A DNA stretch of 64,000 bases from CBFHSF01 sp965661055 (GTDB taxonomy: Bacteria; Bacteroidota; Bacteroidia; Flavobacteriales; Schleiferiaceae), in assembly GCA_965661055.1 (NCBI GenBank), contig CBFICS010000010.1:8571-72570 (forward strand), given 5' to 3'. Below are positions 26,290-35,558 of this stretch, in pieces; within the stretch, counting starts at the first letter, position 1; every line of letters begins with the position of its first letter. The notes beneath the pieces were generated by a model. It saw only the letters and a list, made by a program, of their open reading frames with translations. It searched no databases and was not told where the DNA came from. The position numbers and the translations under genes are program-made.

Positions 26290-27561
26290 ATGATTTACGC
26301 AAATGATCCTTCAAGAAAGTCGTGGATTTCTGTAGAAAACAAGAGCGATTTTCCTATTCAAAATATTCCTTTTGGAGTTTTTATTCCTTCTGATGACATC
26401 ATTACCATTGGCACAAGAATTGGCGATACGGCAATTGATCTATCGGCATTGCACCAACTGGGCTACTTTGATGAATTAGAGTTGCCAATTGATGTGTTCT
26501 TACAAGATAACCTCAATGATTTTATCTCTTTAGGTAAACCTCATTGGAGATCTGTTAGAGATAGAATTGCAGAACTTTTTGATGTTAACAATCACGAACT
26601 TCAAGACCAAGCTGAACACAGAGAAAGGGTTCTTTTTCCAGTAAGTGAAGTTCAAATGCTGTTGCCGGTTTTCATTCAAGATTATACAGACTTCTACTCT
26701 TCTAGAGAACACGCCACTAACGTGGGAACCATGTTTAGAGATCCTAATAATGCATTGCTTCCTAACTGGTTGCACATTCCCGTAGGATATCATGGAAGAT
26801 CTTCTTCTATCATTGTTTCTGGCGAAGAAATCAGAAGACCCAAAGGACAAACCAAAGCTAAGGATGCTGACAAACCCTCTTTTGGTCCTTCCAAGAAGTT
26901 AGATTTTGAACTTGAAATGGGATTCATCACTACTGATGGTAAGCCATTAGGAGAGTCTATTTCTATTGAAGAAACCAAAGATTATATTTTTGGAATGGTA
27001 ATCTTTAACGATTGGTCAGCAAGAGATATTCAGCAATGGGAGTACGTGCCATTAGGACCATTCTTAGCAAAAAACTTTGCTTCATCAATGTCTCCATGGG
27101 TTGTGACGATGGATGCTTTAGAGCCTTTCAGAGTAGAGGGTCCAACGCAAGAACCTGAGGTTCTTCCCTATTTAAAACAATCAGGTAAGCAGAATGTAGA
27201 TATTAATTTAGAAGTGTACATAGCCGCTGACGGTCATGAAGACTCCTTAATTTGTGAGAGTAACTACAAGCATATGTATTGGAGCATGGCACAACAACTT
27301 GCTCATCACACAGTAAATGGTTGTAATATTCACAGTGGTGATTTAATGGCGTCAGGAACCATTTCTGGCCCTACCCCTAACTCCTACGGTTCAATGCTTG
27401 AGTTGAGTTGGAACGGGACCAAGCCACTCACCTTGACTTCTGGTGAACAACGCTCATTTATTGAAGACGGTGATACCGTTACCATGAAGGCTTATTCAGA
27501 GGCAAATGGTGTGAGAATCGGGTTTGGAGAAGTGAGAACCAAAGTGTTACCTTCTCTATAG
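26290..27561 (+). CDS. fahA: Fumarylacetoacetase
   Basis: 423 aa. It performs the last step of tyrosine degradation, splitting fumarylacetoacetate into fumarate and acetoacetate. Family motifs include QDYTDFYSSREHATNVGTMF, LPVGYHGR-type IPVGYHGRSSS, and NDWSARDIQ with the metal-binding region. I chose ATG 26290 (MIYANDPSRKSW); the longer frame to 26233 needs TTG and would include the promoter. No other tyrosine-degradation gene is in the window. A strong terminator follows. Confidence 0.96.
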   Translation: MIYANDPSRKSWISVENKSDFPIQNIPFGVFIPSDDIITIGTRIGDTAIDLSALHQLGYFDELELPIDVFLQDNLNDFISLGKPHWRSVRDRIAELFDVNNHELQDQAEHRERVLFPVSEVQMLLPVFIQDYTDFYSSREHATNVGTMFRDPNNALLPNWLHIPVGYHGRSSSIIVSGEEIRRPKGQTKAKDADKPSFGPSKKLDFELEMGFITTDGKPLGESISIEETKDYIFGMVIFNDWSARDIQQWEYVPLGPFLAKNFASSMSPWVVTMDALEPFRVEGPTQEPEVLPYLKQSGKQNVDINLEVYIAADGHEDSLICESNYKHMYWSMAQQLAHHTVNGCNIHSGDLMASGTISGPTPNSYGSMLELSWNGTKPLTLTSGEQRSFIEDGDTVTMKAYSEANGVRIGFGEVRTKVLPSL

Positions 27562-27575
27562 AAAATATTTTTTCT

Positions 27576-27611
27576 AAAAAAGCCCTTCCCACTCCAGGAA
27601 GGGCTTTTTTT
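27576..27611 (+). terminator. Rho-independent terminator of fahA
   Basis: Perfect 14-bp inverted repeat AAAAAAGCCCTTCC / GGAAGGGCTTTTTT with a seven-base loop and a T run. Confidence 0.92.
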
Positions 27612-27653
27612 ATGCCTTGTATTTACTACATTTATAAAACAATATCGATTTTA

Positions 27654-29870
27654 ATGGAGACCAGCATAGACGTAGAACAAGAGAAGAAGGATATCATCAA
27701 TAGATACCGAAGTCTTCTCAGATATATGGAGGGAAAGGCAGACACAAAGGACAAAGCTTTGGTAAGAAAAGCATTTGACCTTGCCCTTGATGCGCATAAT
27801 GGTGTGCGTAGAAAGTCTGGCGAACCTTATATTCTTCATCCCATTGAAGTGGCCATAATTGTCGCTAAAGAAATAGGACTCGGACCTACGTCTATTGCCG
27901 CAGCCCTGCTTCACGATGTTGTAGAAGATTCTGACTATACATTAGAAGATATTGAAAGACTGTTCGGAGAGCACGTCGCAAGAATCATTGATGGATTGAC
28001 CAAAATCTCCGGAGTTTTTGATCAGAATGTAAGTGTTCAGGCAGAAAACTTTAGAAAAATGCTATTAACCCTAAGCGATGACGTAAGGGTAATATTAATA
28101 AAGATATCCGATAGACTTCACAACATGAGGACCATGGAGTCTATGCCTTCTCATAAGCAATTAAAAATTGCCTCAGAAACCCTGTTTATATACGCCCCCT
28201 TGGCTCATAGATTGGGTCTTTACAACATCAAAACAGAGCTAGAAGACCTAAGTTTAAAGTATACAGAACCTGAAGTATACAGAGATTTATCACTAAAAAT
28301 TTCTGCCTCAAAAGCTGGAGAAATAAAATACTTAAAGAGGTTCAGCAGTCGCATTAGAGATGCGATGAAAAAAGAAGGATTTGAGTTTTCTATTAAGGAA
28401 AGAACTAAGTCCATTTACTCTATAAGAAGAAAAATGGTAAACCAAGGGGTTTCATTTGATGAAGTTTTTGACAAGTTTGCCATTAGAATAATAATTGACT
28501 CACCCCCTGAAACGGAAAAGGCAGATTGTTGGAAAGCCTATTCTATCGTAACGGACTTTTATCGTCCAAATCCCGATAGACTGAGAGATTGGATCTCTTC
28601 ACCTAAGTCTAACGGGTATGAATCTTTGCACACGACCGTAATGGGACCTGAAGGACATTGGGTAGAGGTTCAAATTAGATCAAAGCGTATGGATGAGCTA
28701 GCAGAAAAAGGATACGCTGCTCACTGGAAATACAAAGAGGACGCCTCAGGAGATGACAAGCTTGAGAAATGGATTACTCGCATTAGAGAAATGTTAGAGA
28801 ATCCAGATCCAAATGCCGTAGACTTCATTGATAGCTTTAAGCTCAATTTATTTAGTGATGAGATCTTCTTGTTTACTCCAGATGGTGACATGAAGATTTT
28901 GCCTAAAGGAGCATCACCCCTTGATTTCGCCTTTGAAATTCACTCCGAAATTGGGGTTCACACACTGGGTGCCAAGGTTAATGGAAAGCTTGTTCCGTTG
29001 AATTATAAATTAAAAAGTGGAGACCAGGTTGAAATACTGACAAGCCAAAAACAATTTCCGAAAGAAGATTGGTTAAACTATGTGGTAACCGCCAAGGCAA
29101 GAGGAAAGATAAAACAGTCGCTCAAGGATGAAATAAGACAAATAACTGATAAAGGGAAACACGAGTTAGAAAGGAAGTTAAACATCGTTAAGATGAAAAT
29201 GACCGATTCTATCGTCCAAAAACTTATGGCTTACCTTAACCTAAGGACGCCACAAGAATTGTTTTTCAAGGTAGGTTCAGGTTTGGTTGACAATAAGGAA
29301 ATTAAAGAGTTTGCTAAAGCCAACTCTGGGGGTATTTATAATTTCTTAAAAAGTAAACTAAAAAAGACTACTCAACCCATTGAAAAGCCTAAACAAATTG
29401 TCGATGGCTCAATACTCGTATTCGGAAACAATGAAGAACCCCTAGATTATAAATTGTCTAAGTGCTGTAACCCCGTACCTGGAGATAATGTGTTTGGGTT
29501 TGTTACTTCTAATGAGGGAATAAAAGTTCACCGCTATGATTGTCCAAATGCCATAGCCCTGCAGTCGAGATACGCTAATAGGACCATTAAAGCCAATTGG
29601 ATACAATCTGATAGATCAAGCTTTATTGCCAATTTAACCATAAAGGGAATTGACACCATGGGACTGGTAAATCAAGTGACTCAAATCATTTCAAATGACC
29701 TTAATGTAAACATCCGGTCATTGAACATCAGTGGTGATCAAGGTGTTTTTGAAGGTCATATTACCGTTATGGTCCTCGACAAAAAGCACCTTACAAAAAT
29801 CATGGACGAATTAAAAAGTGTTGAAGGAGTAACTTCAGTAGAAAGAAAAAAGAATTCAATGAAAAATTAA
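27654..29870 (+). CDS. RelA/SpoT family (p)ppGpp synthetase/hydrolase
   Basis: 738 aa. Domain order: HD hydrolase domain (YILHPIEVA, then LLHDVVEDS near residue 86), synthetase domain (SPKSNGYESLHTTV near 318, then YAAHWKYK), TGS domain (FLFTPDGDMKILPKGASPLDFAF) and a C-terminal ACT domain. The intact HD motif suggests a bifunctional enzyme of the SpoT/Rel type. The start is ATG 27654; an earlier ATG at 27612 lies inside the fahA terminator and is rejected. The gene ends in a four-base convergent overlap with queE. Confidence 0.97.
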   Translation: METSIDVEQEKKDIINRYRSLLRYMEGKADTKDKALVRKAFDLALDAHNGVRRKSGEPYILHPIEVAIIVAKEIGLGPTSIAAALLHDVVEDSDYTLEDIERLFGEHVARIIDGLTKISGVFDQNVSVQAENFRKMLLTLSDDVRVILIKISDRLHNMRTMESMPSHKQLKIASETLFIYAPLAHRLGLYNIKTELEDLSLKYTEPEVYRDLSLKISASKAGEIKYLKRFSSRIRDAMKKEGFEFSIKERTKSIYSIRRKMVNQGVSFDEVFDKFAIRIIIDSPPETEKADCWKAYSIVTDFYRPNPDRLRDWISSPKSNGYESLHTTVMGPEGHWVEVQIRSKRMDELAEKGYAAHWKYKEDASGDDKLEKWITRIREMLENPDPNAVDFIDSFKLNLFSDEIFLFTPDGDMKILPKGASPLDFAFEIHSEIGVHTLGAKVNGKLVPLNYKLKSGDQVEILTSQKQFPKEDWLNYVVTAKARGKIKQSLKDEIRQITDKGKHELERKLNIVKMKMTDSIVQKLMAYLNLRTPQELFFKVGSGLVDNKEIKEFAKANSGGIYNFLKSKLKKTTQPIEKPKQIVDGSILVFGNNEEPLDYKLSKCCNPVPGDNVFGFVTSNEGIKVHRYDCPNAIALQSRYANRTIKANWIQSDRSSFIANLTIKGIDTMGLVNQVTQIISNDLNVNIRSLNISGDQGVFEGHITVMVLDKKHLTKIMDELKSVEGVTSVERKKNSMKN

Positions 29871-30496
29871 GGAATATGAAGGTATTTATGAGTTTGTAAT
29901 CCAATTTTCCATTGAGAATTTTGCATTATATACTCAACCATATCTGGAATCATTATTTCTCTTTTTGACCATTCTGGCTGCAAGTACAACTCGCAATGAC
30001 TTTTCACTTTTTTAGCATGGTTCTCTGCCCACAGAAAGTCATTTTGGTTGTAAATAATCACCTTTAATTCATCTGCCATATGGTAGATTTCATCTAAAGG
30101 AGGCATGTTCTTTTTAGGAGAGAGACAAACCCAATCGATGTTTCCAGAAAAAGGATAGGCACCAGAGGTTTCTAAATGAATGGTAAAGCCGTTTTCTTTG
30201 AGTTTTGTAGTAAGGGGTTCAAGATTCCACATGAGTGGCTCTCCTCCTGTAATAACAATGGTTCTAGAATATTTTTTTGCCTCTTCTACAATGTCATCTA
30301 TGTGTGTAGGCGGATGAATATCTGGGTTCCAGCTTTCTTTAACATCACACCAATGACAGCCAACATCACAACCTCCAATTCTAATGAAATAGGCCGCTGT
30401 TCCTGTATGTTTACCTTCTCCTTGCAAGGTGTAAAAGGCTTCCATTAAAGGTAAAACTTCGCCCTTTTTTACTAGTTCATCCGTCTTTTCATTCAT
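29867..30496 (-). CDS. queE: 7-carboxy-7-deazaguanine synthase
   Basis: 209 aa. A radical SAM enzyme that makes CDG for queuosine or preQ0-type modified bases. The cluster motif is CX3CX2C (C43, C47, C50, in GGCDVGCHWCD), preceded by FYTLQGEGKHTGT, which is typical of QueE, and followed by VITGGEPLMW. I chose ATG 30496 (MNEKTDEL); the extension to 30556 is not family-like. No other queuosine gene is in the window. Its 3' end overlaps the relA-type gene by four bases. Confidence 0.93.
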   Translation of the reverse strand: MNEKTDELVKKGEVLPLMEAFYTLQGEGKHTGTAAYFIRIGGCDVGCHWCDVKESWNPDIHPPTHIDDIVEEAKKYSRTIVITGGEPLMWNLEPLTTKLKENGFTIHLETSGAYPFSGNIDWVCLSPKKNMPPLDEIYHMADELKVIIYNQNDFLWAENHAKKVKSHCELYLQPEWSKREIMIPDMVEYIMQNSQWKIGLQTHKYLHIP

Positions 30497-30628
30497 GGGT
30501 ACAAAGGTAGAATCAAAACTGAAATTTTCTTCCAAAAAAAGAAAAAATAACACCAATCATCTTATATTGCAACAAAGGAAAATTTGATAGTCTATATTGA
30601 GATGCTCAAATAACCACCACAAATTGAT

Positions 30629-31015
30629 ATGAACTCCACAATAGTTATTATTGACGATGATTTCATTTCTCAATTCACTACCAAGCGATTTATTGAGAAA
30701 TATGAGATTTCTGATAGTGTGATGACTTTTTCTAATGGTCAAGAAGCCTTAAATCACTTTTCTGACGAGGCTAATAAACCATTTCCTAATACCCTTTTAC
30801 TCGATTTAAACATGCCCGTCTTAGATGGCTGGGGCTTTTTAGCGGAAGTTTCTAAATTGGAAGAGCTGTATTCAAATTTAAATGTCTTTATAATGACCAG
30901 TTCAGTTTCTGAAAAAGACATCCATTTGAGTAAGCAATACTCTTGCGTTAAAGGCTATTTTGTAAAACCAGTTTCTAAAGAAAATTTAGAAAAACTAAGG
31001 GACTTCGTTAAGTAA
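30629..31015 (+). CDS. Single-domain response regulator (CheY-like receiver)
   Basis: 128 aa, receiver domain only. The acidic pocket is D9/D10/D11, the phospho-acceptor is D59 in LLLDLNMPVLDGWGF, the switch residue lies in IMTSSVS, and the conserved lysine is in YFVKPVS. With no output domain it may shuttle phosphate or bind a partner protein. No kinase or chemotaxis gene is nearby. It is divergent from queE across 132 bases. Confidence 0.92.
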   Translation: MNSTIVIIDDDFISQFTTKRFIEKYEISDSVMTFSNGQEALNHFSDEANKPFPNTLLLDLNMPVLDGWGFLAEVSKLEELYSNLNVFIMTSSVSEKDIHLSKQYSCVKGYFVKPVSKENLEKLRDFVK

Positions 31016-31164
31016 AAATTAAGTCCACATTTTCCAACTCTTTTTTGATTACTTAAAGTTTACACCCTTTTTTTTCTTTATTAAACAACCAATAATAAGG
31101 ACGTAACCTTTTGTATCGCAAAGCTTTATTCCTTTGTAGCGTAAAAATCAAAAAACAACCTACA

Positions 31165-31515
31165 ATGAAAAAGTTAATCTTTGCTGCCCTAGTTTTTATG
31201 AGTATTTCTGGCTTTTCTCATGGTGATGAGAAAACAAGTGCAAAACCCATCCCTGTAGTTTCTCATCAATCAATTCTCAATCAATTCAGTGATTTGTTCA
31301 AAGAAGGAGATGCTGCAATTTTACAGGGATACATTACAAACTCCTTCACCTTGATCTTACATGTAAATGAAAGAGGTGTTTTAGAGCTTGATAATGTTAT
31401 GTCTGAAAATCCTAAGCTTATTAATTATGCTACAGAGGCTTACAAAAACGAAGAAATTAAATTAGATTCAACTTTCGTTGGAGAGAAACTAGTCTATACT
31501 TTTAAAATAAACTAG
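31165..31515 (+). CDS. Small secreted hypothetical protein
   Basis: 116 aa with a signal peptide ending SISGFSHG. The mature domain is mixed alpha/beta (VSHQSILNQFSDLFKEGDAAILQGYI, then DSTFVGEKLVYTFKI). I recognise no family. ATG 31165 is preferred over the TTG-started frame at 31111, because the signal peptide begins at MKKLIFA. TTTTG and TTCCTTTG at 31109-31136 may be its promoter, but the spacing is short. Its end overlaps folD by four bases, convergent. Confidence 0.72.
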   Translation: MKKLIFAALVFMSISGFSHGDEKTSAKPIPVVSHQSILNQFSDLFKEGDAAILQGYITNSFTLILHVNERGVLELDNVMSENPKLINYATEAYKNEEIKLDSTFVGEKLVYTFKIN

Positions 31516-32405
31516 TCCATCATTTGATTTCTAACCTTGTAAGCCCTAACCGTATTTTTAAGTAACATGGCACGGGTCATGGGACCTACACCCCCAGGAA
31601 CAGGAGTAATGTAAGAGGCCTTTGGGCCTACCTCATTAAAGTTTACATCACCCAAAAGTCTAAATCCAGACTTCTTTGATGAATCATCTACTCTTGTAAT
31701 TCCCACATCAATCACTACTGCACCTTCTTTTACCATATCAGCTGAAACAAACTCGGCTTTACCCAAGGCTACAATTAATATATCTGCAGTCTTAGCAATC
31801 TCTTTTAAGTTTTGTGTCCTACTATGCGTAAGGGTAACCGTTGCATTTCCAGGATTGGCATTTCTTGCCATTAATACAGAAACAGGAGAACCTACAATAT
31901 GAGAGCGACCTATTACCACACAGTGTTTTCCACTGGTTTCTATTTGGTATCTATCTAAAAGCTCAATGATTCCGTAAGGAGTAGCAGGAATAAAGGTATC
32001 TAGGTTTAACAACATCTTTCCTACACTTGCGGGATGAAATCCATCAACATCTTTATTAGGATCAATGGCTTCGATCACCTTTTGTTCGTCAATGTGCTTT
32101 GGAAGGGGCAGCTGAACAATAAAACCGTCTAAGTCTTCTTGACGGTTTAGTTCATCAACTTTTTGTAAAAGCTCTTCTTGTGAAATGGTCTCTGGCAACT
32201 CAATTAAGCTTGACTGAAATCCAACTTGCGCACAATCTTTAACCTTGGCATTAACATAGGTCATGCTTGCCCCGTCAGAACCTACTAAAACAGCCGCTAA
32301 ATGTGGAGTTTTTTTACCTTGAGAAATCAATTGGTCAACCCAAACCTTAATCTCTTCTTTGATTTGTTTACTTGTGGTGTTTCCGTTGAGGATGTTATCA
32401 GCCAT
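31512..32405 (-). CDS. folD: Bifunctional methylenetetrahydrofolate dehydrogenase/cyclohydrolase
   Basis: 297 aa. It interconverts 5,10-methylene-THF and 10-formyl-THF. Signature regions are the Lys-containing MTYVNAKVKDC, DGFIVQLPLPKHID, KDVDGFHPASVGKM, GRSHIVGSPV (nucleotide binding) and TPVPGGVGPMTRAML near the end. It lies ten bases after ffh and is the last gene of the arginase-argS-ffh-folD minus-strand group. It shares folate chemistry with glyA, which lies in a separate operon. Confidence 0.97.
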   Translation of the reverse strand: MADNILNGNTTSKQIKEEIKVWVDQLISQGKKTPHLAAVLVGSDGASMTYVNAKVKDCAQVGFQSSLIELPETISQEELLQKVDELNRQEDLDGFIVQLPLPKHIDEQKVIEAIDPNKDVDGFHPASVGKMLLNLDTFIPATPYGIIELLDRYQIETSGKHCVVIGRSHIVGSPVSVLMARNANPGNATVTLTHSRTQNLKEIAKTADILIVALGKAEFVSADMVKEGAVVIDVGITRVDDSSKKSGFRLLGDVNFNEVGPKASYITPVPGGVGPMTRAMLLKNTVRAYKVRNQMMD

Positions 32406-32415
32406 AATCTATTTT

Positions 32416-33747
32416 TTAGCGCATGCCACGCATCATTCCCATTAAGTTTCTCTTACCTCCACTGCCCTGCATCATCTTCATCATTTTTGACATGTCGTCA
32501 AATTGCTTTAAAAGCTTATTTACCTCTTGAATGGTAGTTCCTGAGCCTGTAGCAATTCTCTTTCGGCGGCTACCGTTTATCAGCTTAGGGTTTGATCTTT
32601 CTTCAAGAGTCATCGAATGAATCATGGCCTCAATGTGCTTAAAGGCATCGTCATCAATATCTATGTTCTTTAAAGCCTTACCCATTCCTGGAATCATTCC
32701 CATAAGGTCCTTCATATTACCCATCTTCTTTATTTGGGCAATCTGATCAATAAAGTCATTGAAGTCAAATGAGTTAGTGGCAATTTTCTTCTGAATCTTT
32801 CTAGCGTTTTCCTCATCAAACTGCTCTTGAGCACGTTCAACCAAAGAAACTACGTCACCCATTCCTAAAATTCTATCGGCCATTCTATCTGGATAGAAAA
32901 CATCAAGTGCTTCTACCTTCTCTCCTGTACCAATAAACTTAATGGGTTTATTGACAATACTCTTAATCGTAAGAGCCGCTCCACCACGAGTGTCACCGTC
33001 TAATTTGGTAAGAACAACCCCATCGTAGTCTAATACATCATTAAAGGCCTTTGCCGTATTTACAGCGTCTTGCCCTGTCATTGAATCTACTACAAAAAGG
33101 GTTTCTGAAGGAGTAATCGCCTTGTGAACATTAGATATTTCAGACATCATTTGCTCATCAATCGCTAAACGACCCGCGGTATCTACTATAACTACGTTAA
33201 ACCCGTTACTTTTAGCGTGATCAACCCCGCGCTTAGCAATTTCAACCGGATCCGTTGACCCATCTATGCTAAACACTTCTACTTGAATTTGTTCTCCAAG
33301 TACTTTTAACTGGTCAATGGCCGCAGGACGATAAACGTCACCTGCTACCAACAATACTTTTTTAGTTTTTTTGCGCTTAAGGTAATTCGCAAACTTGGCA
33401 GAAAAAGTAGTTTTACCTGATCCTTGAAGTCCGGCAATTAACACAACTGCCGGTGAACCTTGTAGATTGACCTCGCTCGCTTCACCTCCCATTAAAGAGG
33501 CCATCTCATCACGAACAATCTTGGTCATTAATTGCCCTGGTTTCAAGGTTGTTAAAACCTCTGAACCCAATGCTTTTTCTTTTACGGCATCAGTAAATGA
33601 TTTAGCGATTTTATAAGAAACGTCGGCATCTAACAATGCTCTTCTAATCTCTTTTACAGACTCTGCAACGTTGATTTCACTAATCTTGTTACGTCCTTTT
33701 AAAATATGAAACGCCTTATCTAACTTATCGCTTAAATTATCAAACAT
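32416..33747 (-). CDS. ffh: Signal recognition particle GTPase Ffh
   Basis: 443 aa. The NG domain has the P-loop GLQGSGKTT near residue 107, with VDTAGR and TKLDGDTRGG GTPase motifs. The M domain, rich in methionine, runs from about 300 and ends MMRGMR. The protein binds signal peptides and 4.5S RNA for co-translational membrane targeting. No 4.5S RNA gene was found in the window. It lies 35 bases after argS. Confidence 0.98.
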   Translation of the reverse strand: MFDNLSDKLDKAFHILKGRNKISEINVAESVKEIRRALLDADVSYKIAKSFTDAVKEKALGSEVLTTLKPGQLMTKIVRDEMASLMGGEASEVNLQGSPAVVLIAGLQGSGKTTFSAKFANYLKRKKTKKVLLVAGDVYRPAAIDQLKVLGEQIQVEVFSIDGSTDPVEIAKRGVDHAKSNGFNVVIVDTAGRLAIDEQMMSEISNVHKAITPSETLFVVDSMTGQDAVNTAKAFNDVLDYDGVVLTKLDGDTRGGAALTIKSIVNKPIKFIGTGEKVEALDVFYPDRMADRILGMGDVVSLVERAQEQFDEENARKIQKKIATNSFDFNDFIDQIAQIKKMGNMKDLMGMIPGMGKALKNIDIDDDAFKHIEAMIHSMTLEERSNPKLINGSRRKRIATGSGTTIQEVNKLLKQFDDMSKMMKMMQGSGGKRNLMGMMRGMR

Positions 33748-33782
33748 TCTTCTACTTTTTTATCAATTGTAAAGGTACAATA

Positions 33783-35558
33783 TTACATTCTTTCTGGCGA
33801 CTCAATACCCAAAGTACCCATTCCGGTATTGATGGTCTCTCTAACCACTTTAGAGAGTTTTAGCCTTGCGGCAATGGTGATGTCATCACCTGCATTTAAA
33901 ATGCTATTGTTCTGGTAAAATCCATTGTATTCTTTTACCAAGTCATATATGTAGTTAGCGACTATCGCCGGACTTTGATTCTCCGCGGCACTTTGTATGA
34001 CCTCAGGGAATTTTGACAAGGTAATCACAACAGCTGTTTCATCGTCAGAAAACTCATACCCCTGAGTATCTATGGCCAAGTATTCTGAACCTTTTCTTTC
34101 TAAACTGCTAATTCTAGCGTGAGTGTATTGAATAAACGGACCCGTATTCCCATTAAAATCAATAGATTCTTCTGGGTTAAACATCATTCTTTTCTTAGGA
34201 TCTACTTTTAGCATAAAGTACTTCAAAGCTCCCATACCAATGGTGTGATACAGTTTTTGCTTTTCTTCTTCTGAATGTCCGTCAAGCTTACCCAACTCTT
34301 CTGAAATGCTTTTTGAGGTTTCTACCATTTCCTCCATCAAATCATCGGCATCCACTACGGTACCTTCTCTAGACTTCATTTTTCCGGTGGGTAAGTCTAC
34401 CATTCCGTAGCTAAGGTGATGCAGGTTCGACGCCCAAGAATACCCTAATTTTTCAAGGATTAAAAACAAAACCTTAAAGTGGTAATCTTGTTCATTTCCA
34501 ACAACATAAGTTAGTTCACTTATAGTGAAATCTTTAAACCTTTGAATAGCTGTGCCAATGTCTTGAGTCATGTATACTGAGGTTCCATCAGCTCTAAGTA
34601 CAAGCTTTTCATCCAGCCCATCGGCGGTAAGGTCAATCCAAACAGAACCATCGTCCTTTTTGTAAAAAACTCCTTTTGCCAATCCTGCCTCTACGTCGTT
34701 CTTACCCAAAATATAGGTTTCACTTTCGTAGTAGTTTTTATCAAAGGTTACCCCTAGTGTTTTATACGTTTGGTCAAAACCGGCGTAAACCCAATTGTTC
34801 ATGGTTTTCCAAAGAGAAACAACCTCTTCGTCGCCAGCCTCCCATTTTCTTAGCATTTCTTGTGCCGCAAGCATAGAAGGAGCTTCCTTCTCCGCTTGTT
34901 TTTTCTCCATTCCCTTAGAAACGAGTTCTTCTATCTCTGCCTTATAAGTTTTATCAAATTCAACGTAGTATTTACCAACTAGTTTATCGCCCTTAAGCCC
35001 CGTTGATTCTGGAGTTTCACCATTACCAAATGCTTGCCATGCGTACATGGACTTACAGATGTGAATTCCTCTGTCGTTGATTATCTGAACTTTTACAACT
35101 TTCTTACCGGCAGCCTCTTTAATTTTACTTACAGAATATCCTAATAAGTTATTTCTGATATGCCCTAAGTGTAAAGGTTTATTGGTGTTAGGCGATGAGT
35201 ATTCAACCATTACCATTTCACTAGCTTCCGTGGCAGGAACTACCCCGTACTGGTCTTCAAGCATGGTAGAATTGAATAAGTCTGTCCAATATGAATTGCT
35301 TATTTCAATGTTTAAAAACCCTTTAACCACATTGAAGCCTTTAACCTCTTCAATGGCTTCACAGAGTAAATCGCCTAGTTGGTGAGCCGTATCTTCAAGG
35401 CTTTTCTTTGAAAACCTTACAAAGGGAAATACCACCAATGTAAATTGTCCTGCAAACTCTTTTCTGGTTTCTTGAAAATCAACTTTCTCAATACCGCATT
35501 GGTATTGATTGTTTAATATCTCAATGGTTTTTGAAGTCAGTTTATCGATCAGCTTCAT
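33783..35558 (-). CDS. argS: Arginyl-tRNA synthetase
   Basis: 591 aa. A class I synthetase with the HIGH motif as HLGH in NKPLHLGHIRNN and the KMSKS-like loop as KMKSREG. The N-terminal Add-1 domain and the C-terminal anticodon-binding DALR domain (YTHARISSLERKG, then LSKVVRETINTGMGTLGI) are in place. Its start overlaps the arginase stop as ATGA, so it is translated downstream of arginase on one message. Confidence 0.97.
   Translation of the reverse strand: MKLIDKLTSKTIEILNNQYQCGIEKVDFQETRKEFAGQFTLVVFPFVRFSKKSLEDTAHQLGDLLCEAIEEVKGFNVVKGFLNIEISNSYWTDLFNSTMLEDQYGVVPATEASEMVMVEYSSPNTNKPLHLGHIRNNLLGYSVSKIKEAAGKKVVKVQIINDRGIHICKSMYAWQAFGNGETPESTGLKGDKLVGKYYVEFDKTYKAEIEELVSKGMEKKQAEKEAPSMLAAQEMLRKWEAGDEEVVSLWKTMNNWVYAGFDQTYKTLGVTFDKNYYESETYILGKNDVEAGLAKGVFYKKDDGSVWIDLTADGLDEKLVLRADGTSVYMTQDIGTAIQRFKDFTISELTYVVGNEQDYHFKVLFLILEKLGYSWASNLHHLSYGMVDLPTGKMKSREGTVVDADDLMEEMVETSKSISEELGKLDGHSEEEKQKLYHTIGMGALKYFMLKVDPKKRMMFNPEESIDFNGNTGPFIQYTHARISSLERKGSEYLAIDTQGYEFSDDETAVVITLSKFPEVIQSAAENQSPAIVANYIYDLVKEYNGFYQNNSILNAGDDITIAARLKLSKVVRETINTGMGTLGIESPERM

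Noticed and set aside
27612..27653. Upstream ATG extending RelA/SpoT
   Set aside because: It lies in the T run of the fahA terminator. The family-like sequence starts at 27654.
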